Of a stretch of 64,000 nucleotides of DNA, positions 50,059-59,476 are shown in pieces. The DNA comes from an uncultured Alteromonadales bacterium. GTDB lineage: Bacteria; Pseudomonadota; Gammaproteobacteria; Pseudomonadales; Cellvibrionaceae. The stretch covers positions 27,590 through 91,589 of the forward strand of contig CALMJT010000041.1 of assembly GCA_937864365.1 (NCBI GenBank), in the 5' to 3' direction. The position numbers and the translations under genes are program-made. A model generated the notes under the pieces. That model did not search any database and had not been told where the DNA came from. It saw only the letters and a program-made list of their open reading frames with translations. Each line of letters begins with the position of its first letter. Positions within the stretch are counted from its first letter, which is position 1.

Positions 50059-51081
50059 TTAATCGCGCAATGGCAATACAGAAACCTCTGATTGCAATTC
50101 AACCTCTAGCATTTGTAATGCTTTTTCTGAGAGAACAATGGAGTTTTCATCCAATCGTTCGACTTGTGCTAATACCGCTTTAAAACTACCGAATTGTTTG
50201 TTGCTAACAATGCAATTATAGGCTTCGTCAGCACCAGAAAAACTATCTACGACTCTATAATCTTGCGTTTGCAAAACGGATTTAATTCGATCTTTGTATG
50301 ACTGAACAACAGGCCCGGCATCAAAAATATCGACGACGCGTTGATATTGAAAACCTTCTTTTTCTAGTAAACGCATGGCTGCCAAAGAATCTTTATTAGG
50401 CTTGCCAATCACCGCAACCGCCTCTTGCGACAACAATTCTAAATACACCGGAAAACGTGGCATTAAATCGGAAATAAACTGTGAACCGTTAACCGCACTG
50501 ATGAAATCAGCTTTAAAATACGGCATATCAAAGAATTGTCGGCCAAGGCTGTCCCAAAACGGAGACTCACCTTCAGAATTTAGCCAGCCTCTGATTTCTG
50601 CAAAAACCACGTTTCCAAATAAAGATTCAAACTCTCGTAAAAACATGAAGCGCGATCGCGATAAAAATTGTCCAACCTTAGCTTTGCGGTGCGATTCTTT
50701 TAAAAACAACGATACCAGTTCGGTTTCGCCGGTAAAATCATTGCACAAGTTCAGCGTATTACTGTTTACGGTAATGTCTAACTCTTTCGATTTAGACACA
50801 TGACGCGATAATTTATAATTATAAAAAGGACGGTTTAAACCAACACCTGCGTGCATACCACAGGTGCCAACAATTTCTTGAATGTCTGGATCTTCGAGTA
50901 CAAAAAAATAAATTGCCTCATGCATTTTAGTCTCACGAGAAGAGAAACTACTTTCAACCAGCGCTAGCTTTTTTTCCCATGTGCTTTGATCAAATGGCAT
51001 TGAAGTCATACCACCGGGAATGGATTCAGACAGCTGTAGAAGAGCAGGCAGATCTGCATGAGTGGCTGAGCGTAAAATCAT
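50059..51081 (-). CDS. astA: Arginine N-succinyltransferase
   Basis: 340 residues with the AstA start MILRSATHADLPALLQLSES. Family marks are NDFTGETELVSLFLKESHRK and EIRGWLNSEGESPFWDSLGRQFF. It transfers succinate from succinyl-CoA to the alpha-amino group of arginine, the first step of the pathway. It is a single subunit type, as in E. coli, not the AruF/AruG pair of Pseudomonas. Confidence 0.97.
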   Translation of the reverse strand: MILRSATHADLPALLQLSESIPGGMTSMPFDQSTWEKKLALVESSFSSRETKMHEAIYFFVLEDPDIQEIVGTCGMHAGVGLNRPFYNYKLSRHVSKSKELDITVNSNTLNLCNDFTGETELVSLFLKESHRKAKVGQFLSRSRFMFLREFESLFGNVVFAEIRGWLNSEGESPFWDSLGRQFFDMPYFKADFISAVNGSQFISDLMPRFPVYLELLSQEAVAVIGKPNKDSLAAMRLLEKEGFQYQRVVDIFDAGPVVQSYKDRIKSVLQTQDYRVVDSFSGADEAYNCIVSNKQFGSFKAVLAQVERLDENSIVLSEKALQMLEVELQSEVSVLPLRD

Positions 51082-51412
51082 AAAAATTCTTTCTCTACTG
51101 AGGTTTAAAGGTATTGCCTAATTATGAATAATAGGAGACAGCTTAAACGCGTTGTTCATCATATTTCTTTAAGAACACAAGCTTTTTTGCCTTCGACGAA
51201 CTAACTATGCTTACATAAACATCAATAATGCCGGTACCTATTGCCAACCTCTACCAAAACAGATGCGAAAATCCAAATCTTTAAGCATCTAATTTTGCCT
51301 ACAAAACATCCACGCTCAAATTGATCGTCAAAGCCAAGCCTATCGAATCAATAAAGCCCTTAAATAAGCACAACTGTTAAATAAAACTTCATTACATTAA
51401 CAATGCCCCAAC
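51082..51412. other. Intergenic region between the M20 gene and astA
   Basis: 331 nt separating the two halves of the ast locus. No gene is seen. The width suggests that astA-astD-astB have their own promoter or that mRNA processing occurs here. No clear promoter consensus was recognised. Confidence 0.4.
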
Positions 51413-52693
51413 CTAAGAAAGCTTTAAATATTCTTCATAATTAACAGCAAACTTTTCGAGCAATAAAAAACTTAATTTCGCCCTCTCGGCAAGACTATCT
51501 ATTAAAATAAATTCTTGATCTGTGTGTATATTGCCGCCGCGTACGCCAAGTGTGTCGATATTCGCCAGTCCGGCCGCATTTAAGTTATTACCGTCGCAAC
51601 AACCGCCGGTTGGTTTGAAATTCACTGGAATATCCAACTCACTGCCAATCTCAGATAACCATTGACGAAGCTTTAACGTTTTAGTGTTCGCTACCTTAGG
51701 TTCACGATTAAAACCACCGAACAGTTGAACATCAAAACCTTGTCGAGAATTAATATCGTCAATAATTTTGTTTATTTGCGACTGAATAAAACCTTGCTGA
51801 TCTATATTTTCGCAACGCACATTAAAATGACCAACTGCTGTATCCGGTACGATATTTACAGCACCGCCACCGCTGACACGACCTAAATTTAAGGTAATGC
51901 CAGAATTTTCTTCAGAATTTAACTGCTGTAGACGATAAAAAATCTCGCATAACGCTGCTATAGCATTTTTGCCAAGGTGAAATTCACGGCCTGCGTGAGC
52001 AGATTTACCGCGCACTCTCAAACTAAAATTACCGCTGCCTTTTCGATCGCCAGCCAGAGTACCATCGGCCAAAGCTGGTTCGTACACCAATCCTAAATGC
52101 GCTTTTTGAGCGAATTCCGCAATGAGAAATCTCGATGCTAAAGAGCCGGTTTCTTCATCGGGATTTATAGCAACATGCCAACCTAACTTTGGCGATAACG
52201 GATGCAGTTCAAATGCTTTTAACGCTAAATAAATAACCAATAAACCGCCTTTCATATCGGCGACACCCGGCCCATTAAGCGTATTGTTGTCTAACCAAAC
52301 GGGTTGCTGAAATGCGTGTGTTTGTTCAAAGACCGTGTCCATGTGGCCGAGTAATAACACCTGTAAAGGAGCATCAGCCCTCTTTTTGAACGACAGCATT
52401 TTGCCGTGGCGATTTTGTATTACCTCGCCGCCATCAGTAAGCGCTTCAACATCGGGTAACGGTAAGGCATTAAATTGATCAGATATCGGCGTAAATTGCT
52501 GCTCCAACTCTCTCGCCATAGCGTTAAGGCCATCAAGATTACGAGTACCCGAATTAATGCTCGACCAGCGCAACAAGGTTTTTACGGTTGTATCTACGAG
52601 TTCATCAATGCAGGTAAACGCTTGCCTTCTCGCCGCTAAATACTCGGCATTTAAAGCTGAATTAAGATTCGGTTCCGATAACAAATCGGTCAT
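51413..52693 (-). CDS. M20-family zinc hydrolase (carboxypeptidase G2-like)
   Basis: 426 residues. Metal-ligand motifs of the M20 family are LLGHMDTVF (first His/Asp), GPGVADMKGG (bridging Asp), DEETGS (Glu pair), YEPAL (ligand Glu) and the late HTDQE (ligand His). The dimerisation domain is in the middle (RVRGKSAHAGREFHLGKNAI). It removes N-acyl or glutamyl groups from amino-acid derivatives. It overlaps the transaminase gene by 4 nt (ATGA) and sits where AstE could be expected, so removal of succinate from succinylglutamate is a reasonable guess. AstE itself (M14-like) is not in the window. No signal peptide. Confidence 0.88.
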   Translation of the reverse strand: MTDLLSEPNLNSALNAEYLAARRQAFTCIDELVDTTVKTLLRWSSINSGTRNLDGLNAMARELEQQFTPISDQFNALPLPDVEALTDGGEVIQNRHGKMLSFKKRADAPLQVLLLGHMDTVFEQTHAFQQPVWLDNNTLNGPGVADMKGGLLVIYLALKAFELHPLSPKLGWHVAINPDEETGSLASRFLIAEFAQKAHLGLVYEPALADGTLAGDRKGSGNFSLRVRGKSAHAGREFHLGKNAIAALCEIFYRLQQLNSEENSGITLNLGRVSGGGAVNIVPDTAVGHFNVRCENIDQQGFIQSQINKIIDDINSRQGFDVQLFGGFNREPKVANTKTLKLRQWLSEIGSELDIPVNFKPTGGCCDGNNLNAAGLANIDTLGVRGGNIHTDQEFILIDSLAERAKLSFLLLEKFAVNYEEYLKLS

Positions 52694-54021
52694 TTTGAAC
52701 TCTCGCTAACGGAATTCACCACTGCAACACGCTTGTGTTCATCGTCGGATAATTTTTGAAAACATTCTTCCATAATCGCAACCGCCTTTTCGATGTGTTT
52801 ATCGGTAACGATTAAGGCAGGTAATAACCGAATCATATTTTTTCCAGCTTTACCGACTAACAAACGATGCTCACGCAATAAGCTCAAAACCTCGGTATTA
52901 GGCACGACGCACTCCACGCCTAACATAAGTCCGCGGCCATCAACTCTGCTTACAACATTGGGATAACGCTGGCACAAACTTTCTAATAAACAGGTTAACT
53001 TCTCGCCTTTGCGCGTAACTTCAGCCAGAAACTCTGGCGTTGTGGTCAGTTCTATCACCTTACTGGCAACGGCCATGGCTAAGGGATTACCACCGTAGGT
53101 TGTACCGTGTGTACCAATCGTCATGCATTGTGCGACATGACCTTTTGCCAAACACGCACCGACCGGAAAACCACCACCCAACCCTTTTGCCAATGACATA
53201 ACATCGGGCGCTATGTCGCTGTGTTGATACGCAAATACTTTGCCGGTGCGAGCAACGCCACACTGAATTTCGTCGTACATTAATAATAGACCTCGCTGGT
53301 CACACAGCGCTCTTAGGTCTCGCAAAAACTCTTCGGTTGCCGGGCAAATACCGCCTTCGCCTTGAATAGGTTCTACCAAAATACCAGCGGTATGCTCATT
53401 AATTAAGGCATTTACAGAATCGATATCGCCCCATTGAGCGTGGTCGAATCCGTAGTCGAAGGGAATAAAACCGTTACAGTGCGCAGAATTACCAGCGGCA
53501 GCCAGTGTTCCTAGGGTTCGACCGTGGAAACTGCCTTCAAAACCAATGATGCGATACTTATGCGGTTGACGATTTTTAGCAAAATAACCACGAATTGCCT
53601 TGATACCCGCTTCTACTGATTCTGCACCGGAATTGGTAAAAAATACTGCATCGGCAAAGCTCAATTCGCACAATTTTTTTGCCAAGGTTTCGGCTTTGGG
53701 TACACGAAATAAATTCGACAAATGCCACAGTTTTTCGGCCTGAGTTTTCAAGGTTTCAACCAGTTCAGGATGTGCATGACCCAAACTGGTTACGGCAATC
53801 CCGGAGATAAAATCTAAATAACGCTCACCCGACTCGGTAACCAATTCACAACCTTCACCATACTCAAAAACAATATCTTTTGGCGGGGAATAGGTTGGCC
53901 AAATTGCCTCGCGAGGATCAACCTGGTCGAGGTTAGAAATTTCGTGTCCGTTGACGGTATTGAGAGAGTTCTGATATTCAGACGCTTGTTGATGAGCTTG
54001 TGTTATCGCTGAAGAAACCAT
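52690..54021 (-). CDS. astC: Succinylornithine / acetylornithine aminotransferase
   Basis: 443 residues, class III PLP aminotransferase. It has TNSGAESVEAGIKAIRGYFA, the cofactor Asp in LLMYDEIQCGVARTG and the Schiff-base lysine in SLAKGLGGGFPVG. The N-terminus is about 30 residues longer than in E. coli AstC/ArgD. It converts N2-succinylornithine to the semialdehyde using 2-oxoglutarate. Location at the head of an ast locus favours AstC over biosynthetic ArgD, though the enzymes often share both jobs. Confidence 0.93.
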   Translation of the reverse strand: MVSSAITQAHQQASEYQNSLNTVNGHEISNLDQVDPREAIWPTYSPPKDIVFEYGEGCELVTESGERYLDFISGIAVTSLGHAHPELVETLKTQAEKLWHLSNLFRVPKAETLAKKLCELSFADAVFFTNSGAESVEAGIKAIRGYFAKNRQPHKYRIIGFEGSFHGRTLGTLAAAGNSAHCNGFIPFDYGFDHAQWGDIDSVNALINEHTAGILVEPIQGEGGICPATEEFLRDLRALCDQRGLLLMYDEIQCGVARTGKVFAYQHSDIAPDVMSLAKGLGGGFPVGACLAKGHVAQCMTIGTHGTTYGGNPLAMAVASKVIELTTTPEFLAEVTRKGEKLTCLLESLCQRYPNVVSRVDGRGLMLGVECVVPNTEVLSLLREHRLLVGKAGKNMIRLLPALIVTDKHIEKAVAIMEECFQKLSDDEHKRVAVVNSVSESSK

Positions 54022-54475
54022 GGTTGCACCTCGTATGTGTGCGTAAAAATTATCATAAGGTTCGCCGAATTAGCTGTTTATTTTTGGCAAAGAATTGCAG
54101 GTTTGAAATTAAAAAACGTGTTAAACAAAAGAATATTTGGAATTGTTTAAGTTTTACTTTTTAAACTCTTTTTAATTGCCAAAATTAGAAACCCAAGGAA
54201 ATAATAAACCCATTACTTAGATTTTCTTCAAATAATCGTTCTCATATTAACCGAGCGATTATCAGCGCCGGCATTACGGTTTTTGAGAGACCAAAACATC
54301 GAGGACGGTGAACGAAGATAGAGTCAAAATAAACAATAAAACGCGTGAAACTATACAACCGGTGTATAGCTTTTGATCACACCTAGATAACGTTGATTAA
54401 ATGATGAATGAGTTAATCGTAATTCCTGTTGTATGCTGACCTTTATAGGGACTACTGCTATGAGTAAAACACACC
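54022..54475. promoter_or_regulatory. Divergent control region of astC and the Lrp-type regulator
   Basis: 454 nt, AT-rich, between divergent genes, a classic place for Lrp/AsnC control. At 54391-54424, GATTAAATGATG then ATGAGTTAATC resembles the end hairpin of the MITE-like repeat. At 54460-54486 an eight-codon frame MSKTHHEA with AGGGA 8 nt upstream overlaps the regulator start. Confidence 0.45.
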
Positions 54476-54958
54476 ATGAAGCTTGATCGTATCGATCTGA
54501 ATATTCTATCCATATTGCAAAAAAATGCTCGCGTCACGAATCAAGAACTCGCCAGTCAGGTCGCACTATCGCCGAGTTCTTGTTTACAGCGCGTTAGACG
54601 ATTAGAAGCCGAAGGTTTAATTTTAGATTATCAAGCCCGACTTAATTTAAATAAATTAGCAAGGCACATTATGTGTATTGCCACTGTCGCCATGAAAAAC
54701 CATTCCGCCGATGATTTTCGAAATTTTGAGGCTCTCGTGGAATCCATTCCAGAGATTGTTGAATGCTTCACCGTTAGCGGCGCCTTCGATTTTTTTCTGC
54801 GCATCGTCTGCCCAGATATGACGCGTTATTTGGAAATCAACGAAAAACTGGTCAGTTCGGTGAATTACTCACTCACCATCAATACTCATGTGGTTATGAA
54901 CGAAAATAAACCCTTCTCAGGTGTGGATATTTTAGGATTGCAAATCGACGACAAATAA
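54476..54958 (+). CDS. Lrp/AsnC-family transcriptional regulator
   Basis: 160 residues. The N-terminal helix-turn-helix is LDRIDLNILSILQKNARVTN with LASQVALSPSSCLQRVRRLE, and the C-terminal half is an amino-acid-sensing RAM domain (about 65-150) with VECFTVSGAFDFFLRIVC. It is divergent from the arginine catabolic genes, so it probably responds to arginine or a related amino acid and controls them. The ribosome-binding site is weak; an overlapping mini-frame may couple translation. Confidence 0.94.
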   Translation: MKLDRIDLNILSILQKNARVTNQELASQVALSPSSCLQRVRRLEAEGLILDYQARLNLNKLARHIMCIATVAMKNHSADDFRNFEALVESIPEIVECFTVSGAFDFFLRIVCPDMTRYLEINEKLVSSVNYSLTINTHVVMNENKPFSGVDILGLQIDDK

Positions 54959-55187
54959 CCAATACAAATTCGGCCATAAAATGACAGTAACCCGTAACCG
55001 ATCTAACTGAGTATGTCTGACTGTTGCCCCATTCAAACTGACAGGAAACTTTATTATTAACCTGTCGTTGGCCATCAAATTTTCATGGGTAAAATCATAT
55101 CGAGCGAAACTTTCGCCAACTGTTTACAACACTTAACACACAATAAATGGCGGTGATAACACGCAAATGCTTTTTTACGGCTTTTAC

Positions 55188-55344
55188 ATAGGAAACTCTG
55201 ATTAACCTAGAGTTTGCCACGACACATGAATGTGTCGTCAATTTCAAGGACGGTAAGTGATTGAAATCGTAAAGAAATTGGAAATAGCTTTGTCAATTTC
55301 TGCCCTCTGATTCAATCACGGATGAGTTAATCAGAGATTCCTAT
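55188..55344. repeat. MITE-like element with 18-bp terminal inverted repeats (best copy)
   Basis: 157 bp. Left end ATAGGAAACTCTGATTAA (55188-55205) and right end TTAATCAGAGATTCCTAT (55327-55344) are inverted repeats with one mismatch; each end also forms its own hairpin with sequence just inside it. A TA may be duplicated at the borders. It encodes nothing. The body is shared with the copy at 34.8 kb. The rest of the gap (54959-55187 and 55345-55532) shows no gene. Confidence 0.8.
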
Positions 55345-55532
55345 AGATTAAATGCGTGAGAATCCTTGGCTGACCTAGATTCACGTTAACTCCAATCAAC
55401 ACGGGTTATGGTTATTCCAGTCTGTTTATTATTAAACATTCCACTGAACTGCATAAACACTGTTGTGGAATTTGTCTCCATAACCGTTTCTGAACCAACC
55501 CCGTAACATCGAACCGACCAGAGAGCAGACAT

Positions 55533-56933
55533 ATGCGACTGTCTTATTTTCTTTCAGGGCTTGGCTTATGTGTCGCCCTAGCTGGATGCGGCAGCGAAAG
55601 CAGCCATCCAAGTAAAATCAGTGTTAATAAAAACCCCTTCCCCAGCACCTACCAACATCTTCCCAGAAGCAGCAGTTTATTGATTCAAAATGCCACAGTA
55701 TTAACCGGTACGGGTGAGCGCTTAGAAGAATCCGACGTATTAATTGTTGACGGAAAAATTTCGCAAGTTGGTAAAGACCTTCCAACAGACGGCGCAACTA
55801 TCATCGACGCCAAAGGTAAGTGGGTTACGCCAGGGATTATTGATGTGCACTCACATCTTGGCGCCTATCCAACTCCGGCGGTTGAATCTCATCAAGACGG
55901 TAATGAAATTACCAGTCCTAATACCGCCGAAGTTTGGGTAGAACACTCCGTGTGGCCGCAAGATCCCGGATTCAACACCGCTCGCGCCGGTGGCATCACC
56001 TCTCTACAAATTCTTCCCGGATCAGCAAACCTCTTTGGTGGGCGCGGTGTAGTTCTTAAAAACGTTCCTGCATTTACTGTTCAGCAAATGAAATTCCCCG
56101 AGGCACCTTACAGTTTAAAAATGGCCTGCGGTGAAAACCCCAAACGCGTGTACGGCAGTCGTCAACAAGCACCGGGCTCAAGAATGGGCAACATGGCGGG
56201 ATTTCGAGCGGCTTGGGCAAAAGCAGTTGAGTACAAAGCCAATTGGGAAGATTTTGAAAACGGCCTAATCTCCGAACGCCCCGAACGCGATCTAGAGCTA
56301 GACACCTTGGTTGGCGTATTAAACGGTGAGATCCGAATTCATAACCACTGCTATAAAGCCGAAGAAATGGCCATGATGATCGACATGGCAAAAGAATTTG
56401 GTTACGACGCAGGCACCTTCCACCACGCCGTTGAAGCCTACAAAATCGCCGACCTTTTAGCAGAAAACGGTAATTGTGCTGCCATGTGGCCAGATTGGTG
56501 GGGCTTCAAAATGGAAGCGTACGACATGATTTTAGAAAATATCGCCGTAGTTGATGCGCCGAAGAACTCATGTTCTATCGTTCATTCTGACTCAGAAAAC
56601 ACCATTCAGCGCTTGAACCAAGAAGCCGCCAAAGTTATGTATCGCGCTAACGAAAATAGCTTTGACATTAAAGACGAAGACGCCATTCGCTGGATTACCT
56701 ACAACGCCGCTAAAGCATTAGGTTTAGAGAACAAAACCGGTTCGCTAAAAACGGGATTAAATGCCGACGTAGTTATTTGGAATCACAGCCCATTTAGCGT
56801 TTACGCACTTGCCGAGCAAGTATTTATCGATGGCGCCAAGGTTTACGACCGAGCAGATTCAACCTATCAAGCCGTTAGCGATTTCAAACTTGGCCAAGCG
56901 ACAATCACAACTTCAGAAAAAGGCGGGGAGTAA
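55533..56933 (+). CDS. Amidohydrolase-family lipoprotein
   Basis: 466 residues. Lipoprotein signal MRLSYFLSGLGLCVALAGCG with lipobox LAGC. The metal-dependent hydrolase domain follows: TPGIIDVHSHLGAYPTP (HxH ligands), later IHNHC and GTFHHAVEAYK with further histidines, then VHSDSEN with the catalytic-type Asp, and the composite-domain end GLNADVVIWNHSPFSVYALA. It resembles imidazolonepropionase or peptidase-like amidohydrolases. Probably anchored in the envelope, facing the periplasm. Substrate unknown. The next gene, 4 nt away, is a relative. Confidence 0.9.
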   Translation: MRLSYFLSGLGLCVALAGCGSESSHPSKISVNKNPFPSTYQHLPRSSSLLIQNATVLTGTGERLEESDVLIVDGKISQVGKDLPTDGATIIDAKGKWVTPGIIDVHSHLGAYPTPAVESHQDGNEITSPNTAEVWVEHSVWPQDPGFNTARAGGITSLQILPGSANLFGGRGVVLKNVPAFTVQQMKFPEAPYSLKMACGENPKRVYGSRQQAPGSRMGNMAGFRAAWAKAVEYKANWEDFENGLISERPERDLELDTLVGVLNGEIRIHNHCYKAEEMAMMIDMAKEFGYDAGTFHHAVEAYKIADLLAENGNCAAMWPDWWGFKMEAYDMILENIAVVDAPKNSCSIVHSDSENTIQRLNQEAAKVMYRANENSFDIKDEDAIRWITYNAAKALGLENKTGSLKTGLNADVVIWNHSPFSVYALAEQVFIDGAKVYDRADSTYQAVSDFKLGQATITTSEKGGE

Positions 56934-56937
56934 TTAT

Positions 56938-58185
56938 ATGTTATCTAAGAAAAAACTTGCTGCTGCCTTGTTCATATCAAGCATGAGCGGCCTCACCTTC
57001 GCCGAATCCGTCGCCATCACGAATGCAAACTTATACACAGGTGCAACGCCTGCAGTACTCGAAGGCGCAACGATTGTCTTTGAAGACGGTAAGATCAGCG
57101 CGATCAATCCCGATACCTTAAATGCCGATACGGTCATTGACGGCACCGGTAAAATTGTCACGCCGGGCCTAATTGGCTCCATCAATGCTTTGGGCTTGGT
57201 TGAGGTTGGCGCCGTTGCTGACACACGTGATTCTGGTACCGAAAAAGGCAGCATTACCTTCAATCCTTCGCTGGCATTTAATCCAGAATCCACATTATTA
57301 CCTTTGGCCAGAAAAGGCGGCGTTACCTCAGACATTATCGTGTCTTCGGCAGAATCTAATGACTTCGCCGGTGCCGCCACTTTGGTCAGCACTTCGTCGT
57401 CGCTGGATTTTACCACGACGGAAGTTGCCGTAATTACCTACTTACACGGTGAAGAAAAAGGCTCTCGCGCCTCGAAGATTCAAGAGCTGGACGACGCTTT
57501 ATCGAAGCAGCAAGAAAAGCTGACTAAAAAAGACGACAAAGAAGGCGATAAAGCCAAATCACCCAGCGAGTCTGAAAAGAAACTTACCGCCATGTTAGAA
57601 GGTAAATTACCGCTAATTGTGGCCACCGAAAGACCTGCCGACATTTTGCAAATGCTCGCACTCAAAGCGAAATACAACCTTAAACTCATCATCGCCGGAG
57701 CCAGTGGTGCGGTCGCAGTGACCGATAAACTGGTTGAGGCAGATGTACCGGTGATCATCTCTGCGACTCATGATCTTCCAGAGAGCTTTGACGAGCTCTA
57801 TGCAGCCCTAGACAATGCCTCTGTGCTCGCCAGCAAAGGGGTCAAAATCGCTATAACCGTCGCGGGTGACTCATCGCACAATCTACACCAGCTACGATTT
57901 GAAGCCGGTAACGCCGTTGCACACGGCCTAGACTATCAAACTGCAATTCGCGCGATTACCAGTAATTTGGCGGATTTTTTCGCACTCGAAAGCAAAGGCT
58001 CTTTGGAAGTTGGGAAGGACGCCGACCTAGTCGTTTGGAGCGGCGATCCGCTAGAGTTTAGCAGTCGAGTCGAATCCATTTGGATTGCTGGAGAACAGCA
58101 AAGCACAATTACTCGCCAAGATAAGCTTCGTGATCGTTACTTAAACACTCAGCAAAGTGATTTACCGCCCGGATATCGAAAATAA
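56938..58185 (+). CDS. Exported amidohydrolase-like protein lacking the HxH motif
   Basis: 415 residues from MLSKKKLAAALFISSMSGLT, with GGGGAG 7 nt upstream; the longer frame overlapping the previous gene is rejected. The signal peptide is probably cleaved after FAE or TFA, near residue 22. The fold is that of the neighbour (VTPGLIGSINALG aligns with VTPGIIDVHSHLG), but the HxH ligands are replaced. A Lys/Glu-rich insertion lies around residues 185-215. The end KDADLVVWSGDPLEFSS is the usual amidohydrolase close. It may be a non-catalytic partner of the preceding lipoprotein. Confidence 0.88.
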   Translation: MLSKKKLAAALFISSMSGLTFAESVAITNANLYTGATPAVLEGATIVFEDGKISAINPDTLNADTVIDGTGKIVTPGLIGSINALGLVEVGAVADTRDSGTEKGSITFNPSLAFNPESTLLPLARKGGVTSDIIVSSAESNDFAGAATLVSTSSSLDFTTTEVAVITYLHGEEKGSRASKIQELDDALSKQQEKLTKKDDKEGDKAKSPSESEKKLTAMLEGKLPLIVATERPADILQMLALKAKYNLKLIIAGASGAVAVTDKLVEADVPVIISATHDLPESFDELYAALDNASVLASKGVKIAITVAGDSSHNLHQLRFEAGNAVAHGLDYQTAIRAITSNLADFFALESKGSLEVGKDADLVVWSGDPLEFSSRVESIWIAGEQQSTITRQDKLRDRYLNTQQSDLPPGYRK

Positions 58186-58201
58186 CTTTGTCGTAGAAGT
58201 T

Positions 58202-58224
58202 GTGAGCTCGGACACCGGGCTCAC
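58202..58224 (+). terminator. Hairpin after the amidohydrolase pair
   Basis: Stem GTGAGCTCGG/CCGGGCTCAC (58202-58211 with 58215-58224) with one G-T wobble and a 3-nt loop, 17 nt after the stop codon. No T-run follows, so its role as terminator is uncertain. Confidence 0.5.
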
Positions 58225-58812
58225 TGCGCCTCACCATCAAGAATTAATCATCATCTTCACCCAGAACACCAAAAATACGCGAACCAAACAAGTACCCTCA
58301 TCTCTTCCGGCCGCAAAAATCAAAATAATACGAACACATCTGCACATTTTTTAGGACAAAAACCCTGCAAAATACTCGCACCCAGCATTAAATTGCTAAA
58401 TCAAATCCTGCAAATTGATTCAATTGATGTAGAGGTCGACAAAGGTATATATTACAAAATTATAAAAAAAGATTCTTAGCCGAGAGTAATGATCATTAAG
58501 TATTGGGCAATTTCGATTCGACTGTTTAAAATTGCCGTAAAATTCAAATTTATCGAATGGGTTGATGCTAAAATTGCAAGTCGCCAATATGAATGCAGGA
58601 GCAAATAGATACTTAAGAATAATATGGCGATATGATCACAGCAGGAAGGTACAGCCGATTGGTTGCGGCCTGAATCAATATAAACGTCAGAGTACCTTTA
58701 TTGATTTCTGCAAAACCCGATCTACAGCGAACTTGCTGACTGATTGATAGGTAAGCCTGCAAAGGCAGCACTAGAACCAACTGGATAAGACACCTGGGGT
58801 AAATTTTAACGT
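58225..58812. other. Intergenic region upstream of the ECF sigma gene
   Basis: About 590 nt of AT-rich sequence without a credible gene; the 61-codon plus-strand frame at 58562-58747 has no recognisable features. It should contain the promoter of the sigma factor operon; no clear consensus was recognised. Confidence 0.4.
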
Positions 58813-59382
58813 ATGGGTCGCGGGTACAGAAAATATAAAGACTTGTCCAGCGAAGAGTTGGTTCACGAGATACGCTCAGGTAATTTGCTTGCAGAACACG
58901 AAATGATTACACGTTTTGCAAGAGGATTAAATCTGATGCTGCAGCGCAAATGCGCTCCAGATATTGCGGCCGATGTTAGCCAGGAAACTTGGCGAATCGT
59001 TATCGAAAAGGTCCGCAATGGCGAGTTGAGACAACCCGACCGACTGGCTGCATTCATCCACCAAATTGCACGAAACCAAACCGTAATGTATTTCCGAAAA
59101 CATGGCGACAGCACCGAAGACCCAGAAGAACTCGATCTGGTTGCCCCAAACTCTTCTCCCGAAGAAGCGTTTGAATCGGCTCGGCTTCGACAATATGTGA
59201 GAGAGATTATTGGTTCCCTAGAAACCCCACGCGATCGAGAGATCCTCACTCGATATTACGTTGAAGAAGAAGATAAAGAATTGATCTGTCAGGAATTACA
59301 GTTGACAAGTCAGCACTTCAACCGTGTTATCTACCGCGCTAAAACACGTATGCGAGCGTACATTGAAAAAGACTTAGAATAA
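58813..59382 (+). CDS. ECF-type RNA polymerase sigma factor
   Basis: 189 residues. Region 2 (about 28-95) has CAPDIAADVSQETWRIVIEK and LAAFIHQIARNQTVMYFRKH. Region 4 (about 125-182) has LETPRDREILTRYYVEEEDK and the helix-turn-helix LICQELQLTSQHFNRVIYRA. There is no region 3, the ECF pattern. It directs polymerase to a small regulon, probably including the next genes. It lies 94 nt before the membrane protein gene, which is the likely anti-sigma partner. Confidence 0.93.
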   Translation: MGRGYRKYKDLSSEELVHEIRSGNLLAEHEMITRFARGLNLMLQRKCAPDIAADVSQETWRIVIEKVRNGELRQPDRLAAFIHQIARNQTVMYFRKHGDSTEDPEELDLVAPNSSPEEAFESARLRQYVREIIGSLETPRDREILTRYYVEEEDKELICQELQLTSQHFNRVIYRAKTRMRAYIEKDLE

Positions 59383-59476
59383 TAAAATCACGCATATTTT
59401 AAGTGGGACTATGAATGTTCAATCCACACTATTTTAGCGAGAAGCCACTAAAAGGCTAAATACACGGAGAGAATCA

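Noticed and set aside
58562..58747. 61-codon plus-strand frame before the ECF sigma gene
   Set aside because: Composition looks non-coding and the start has no ribosome-binding site.
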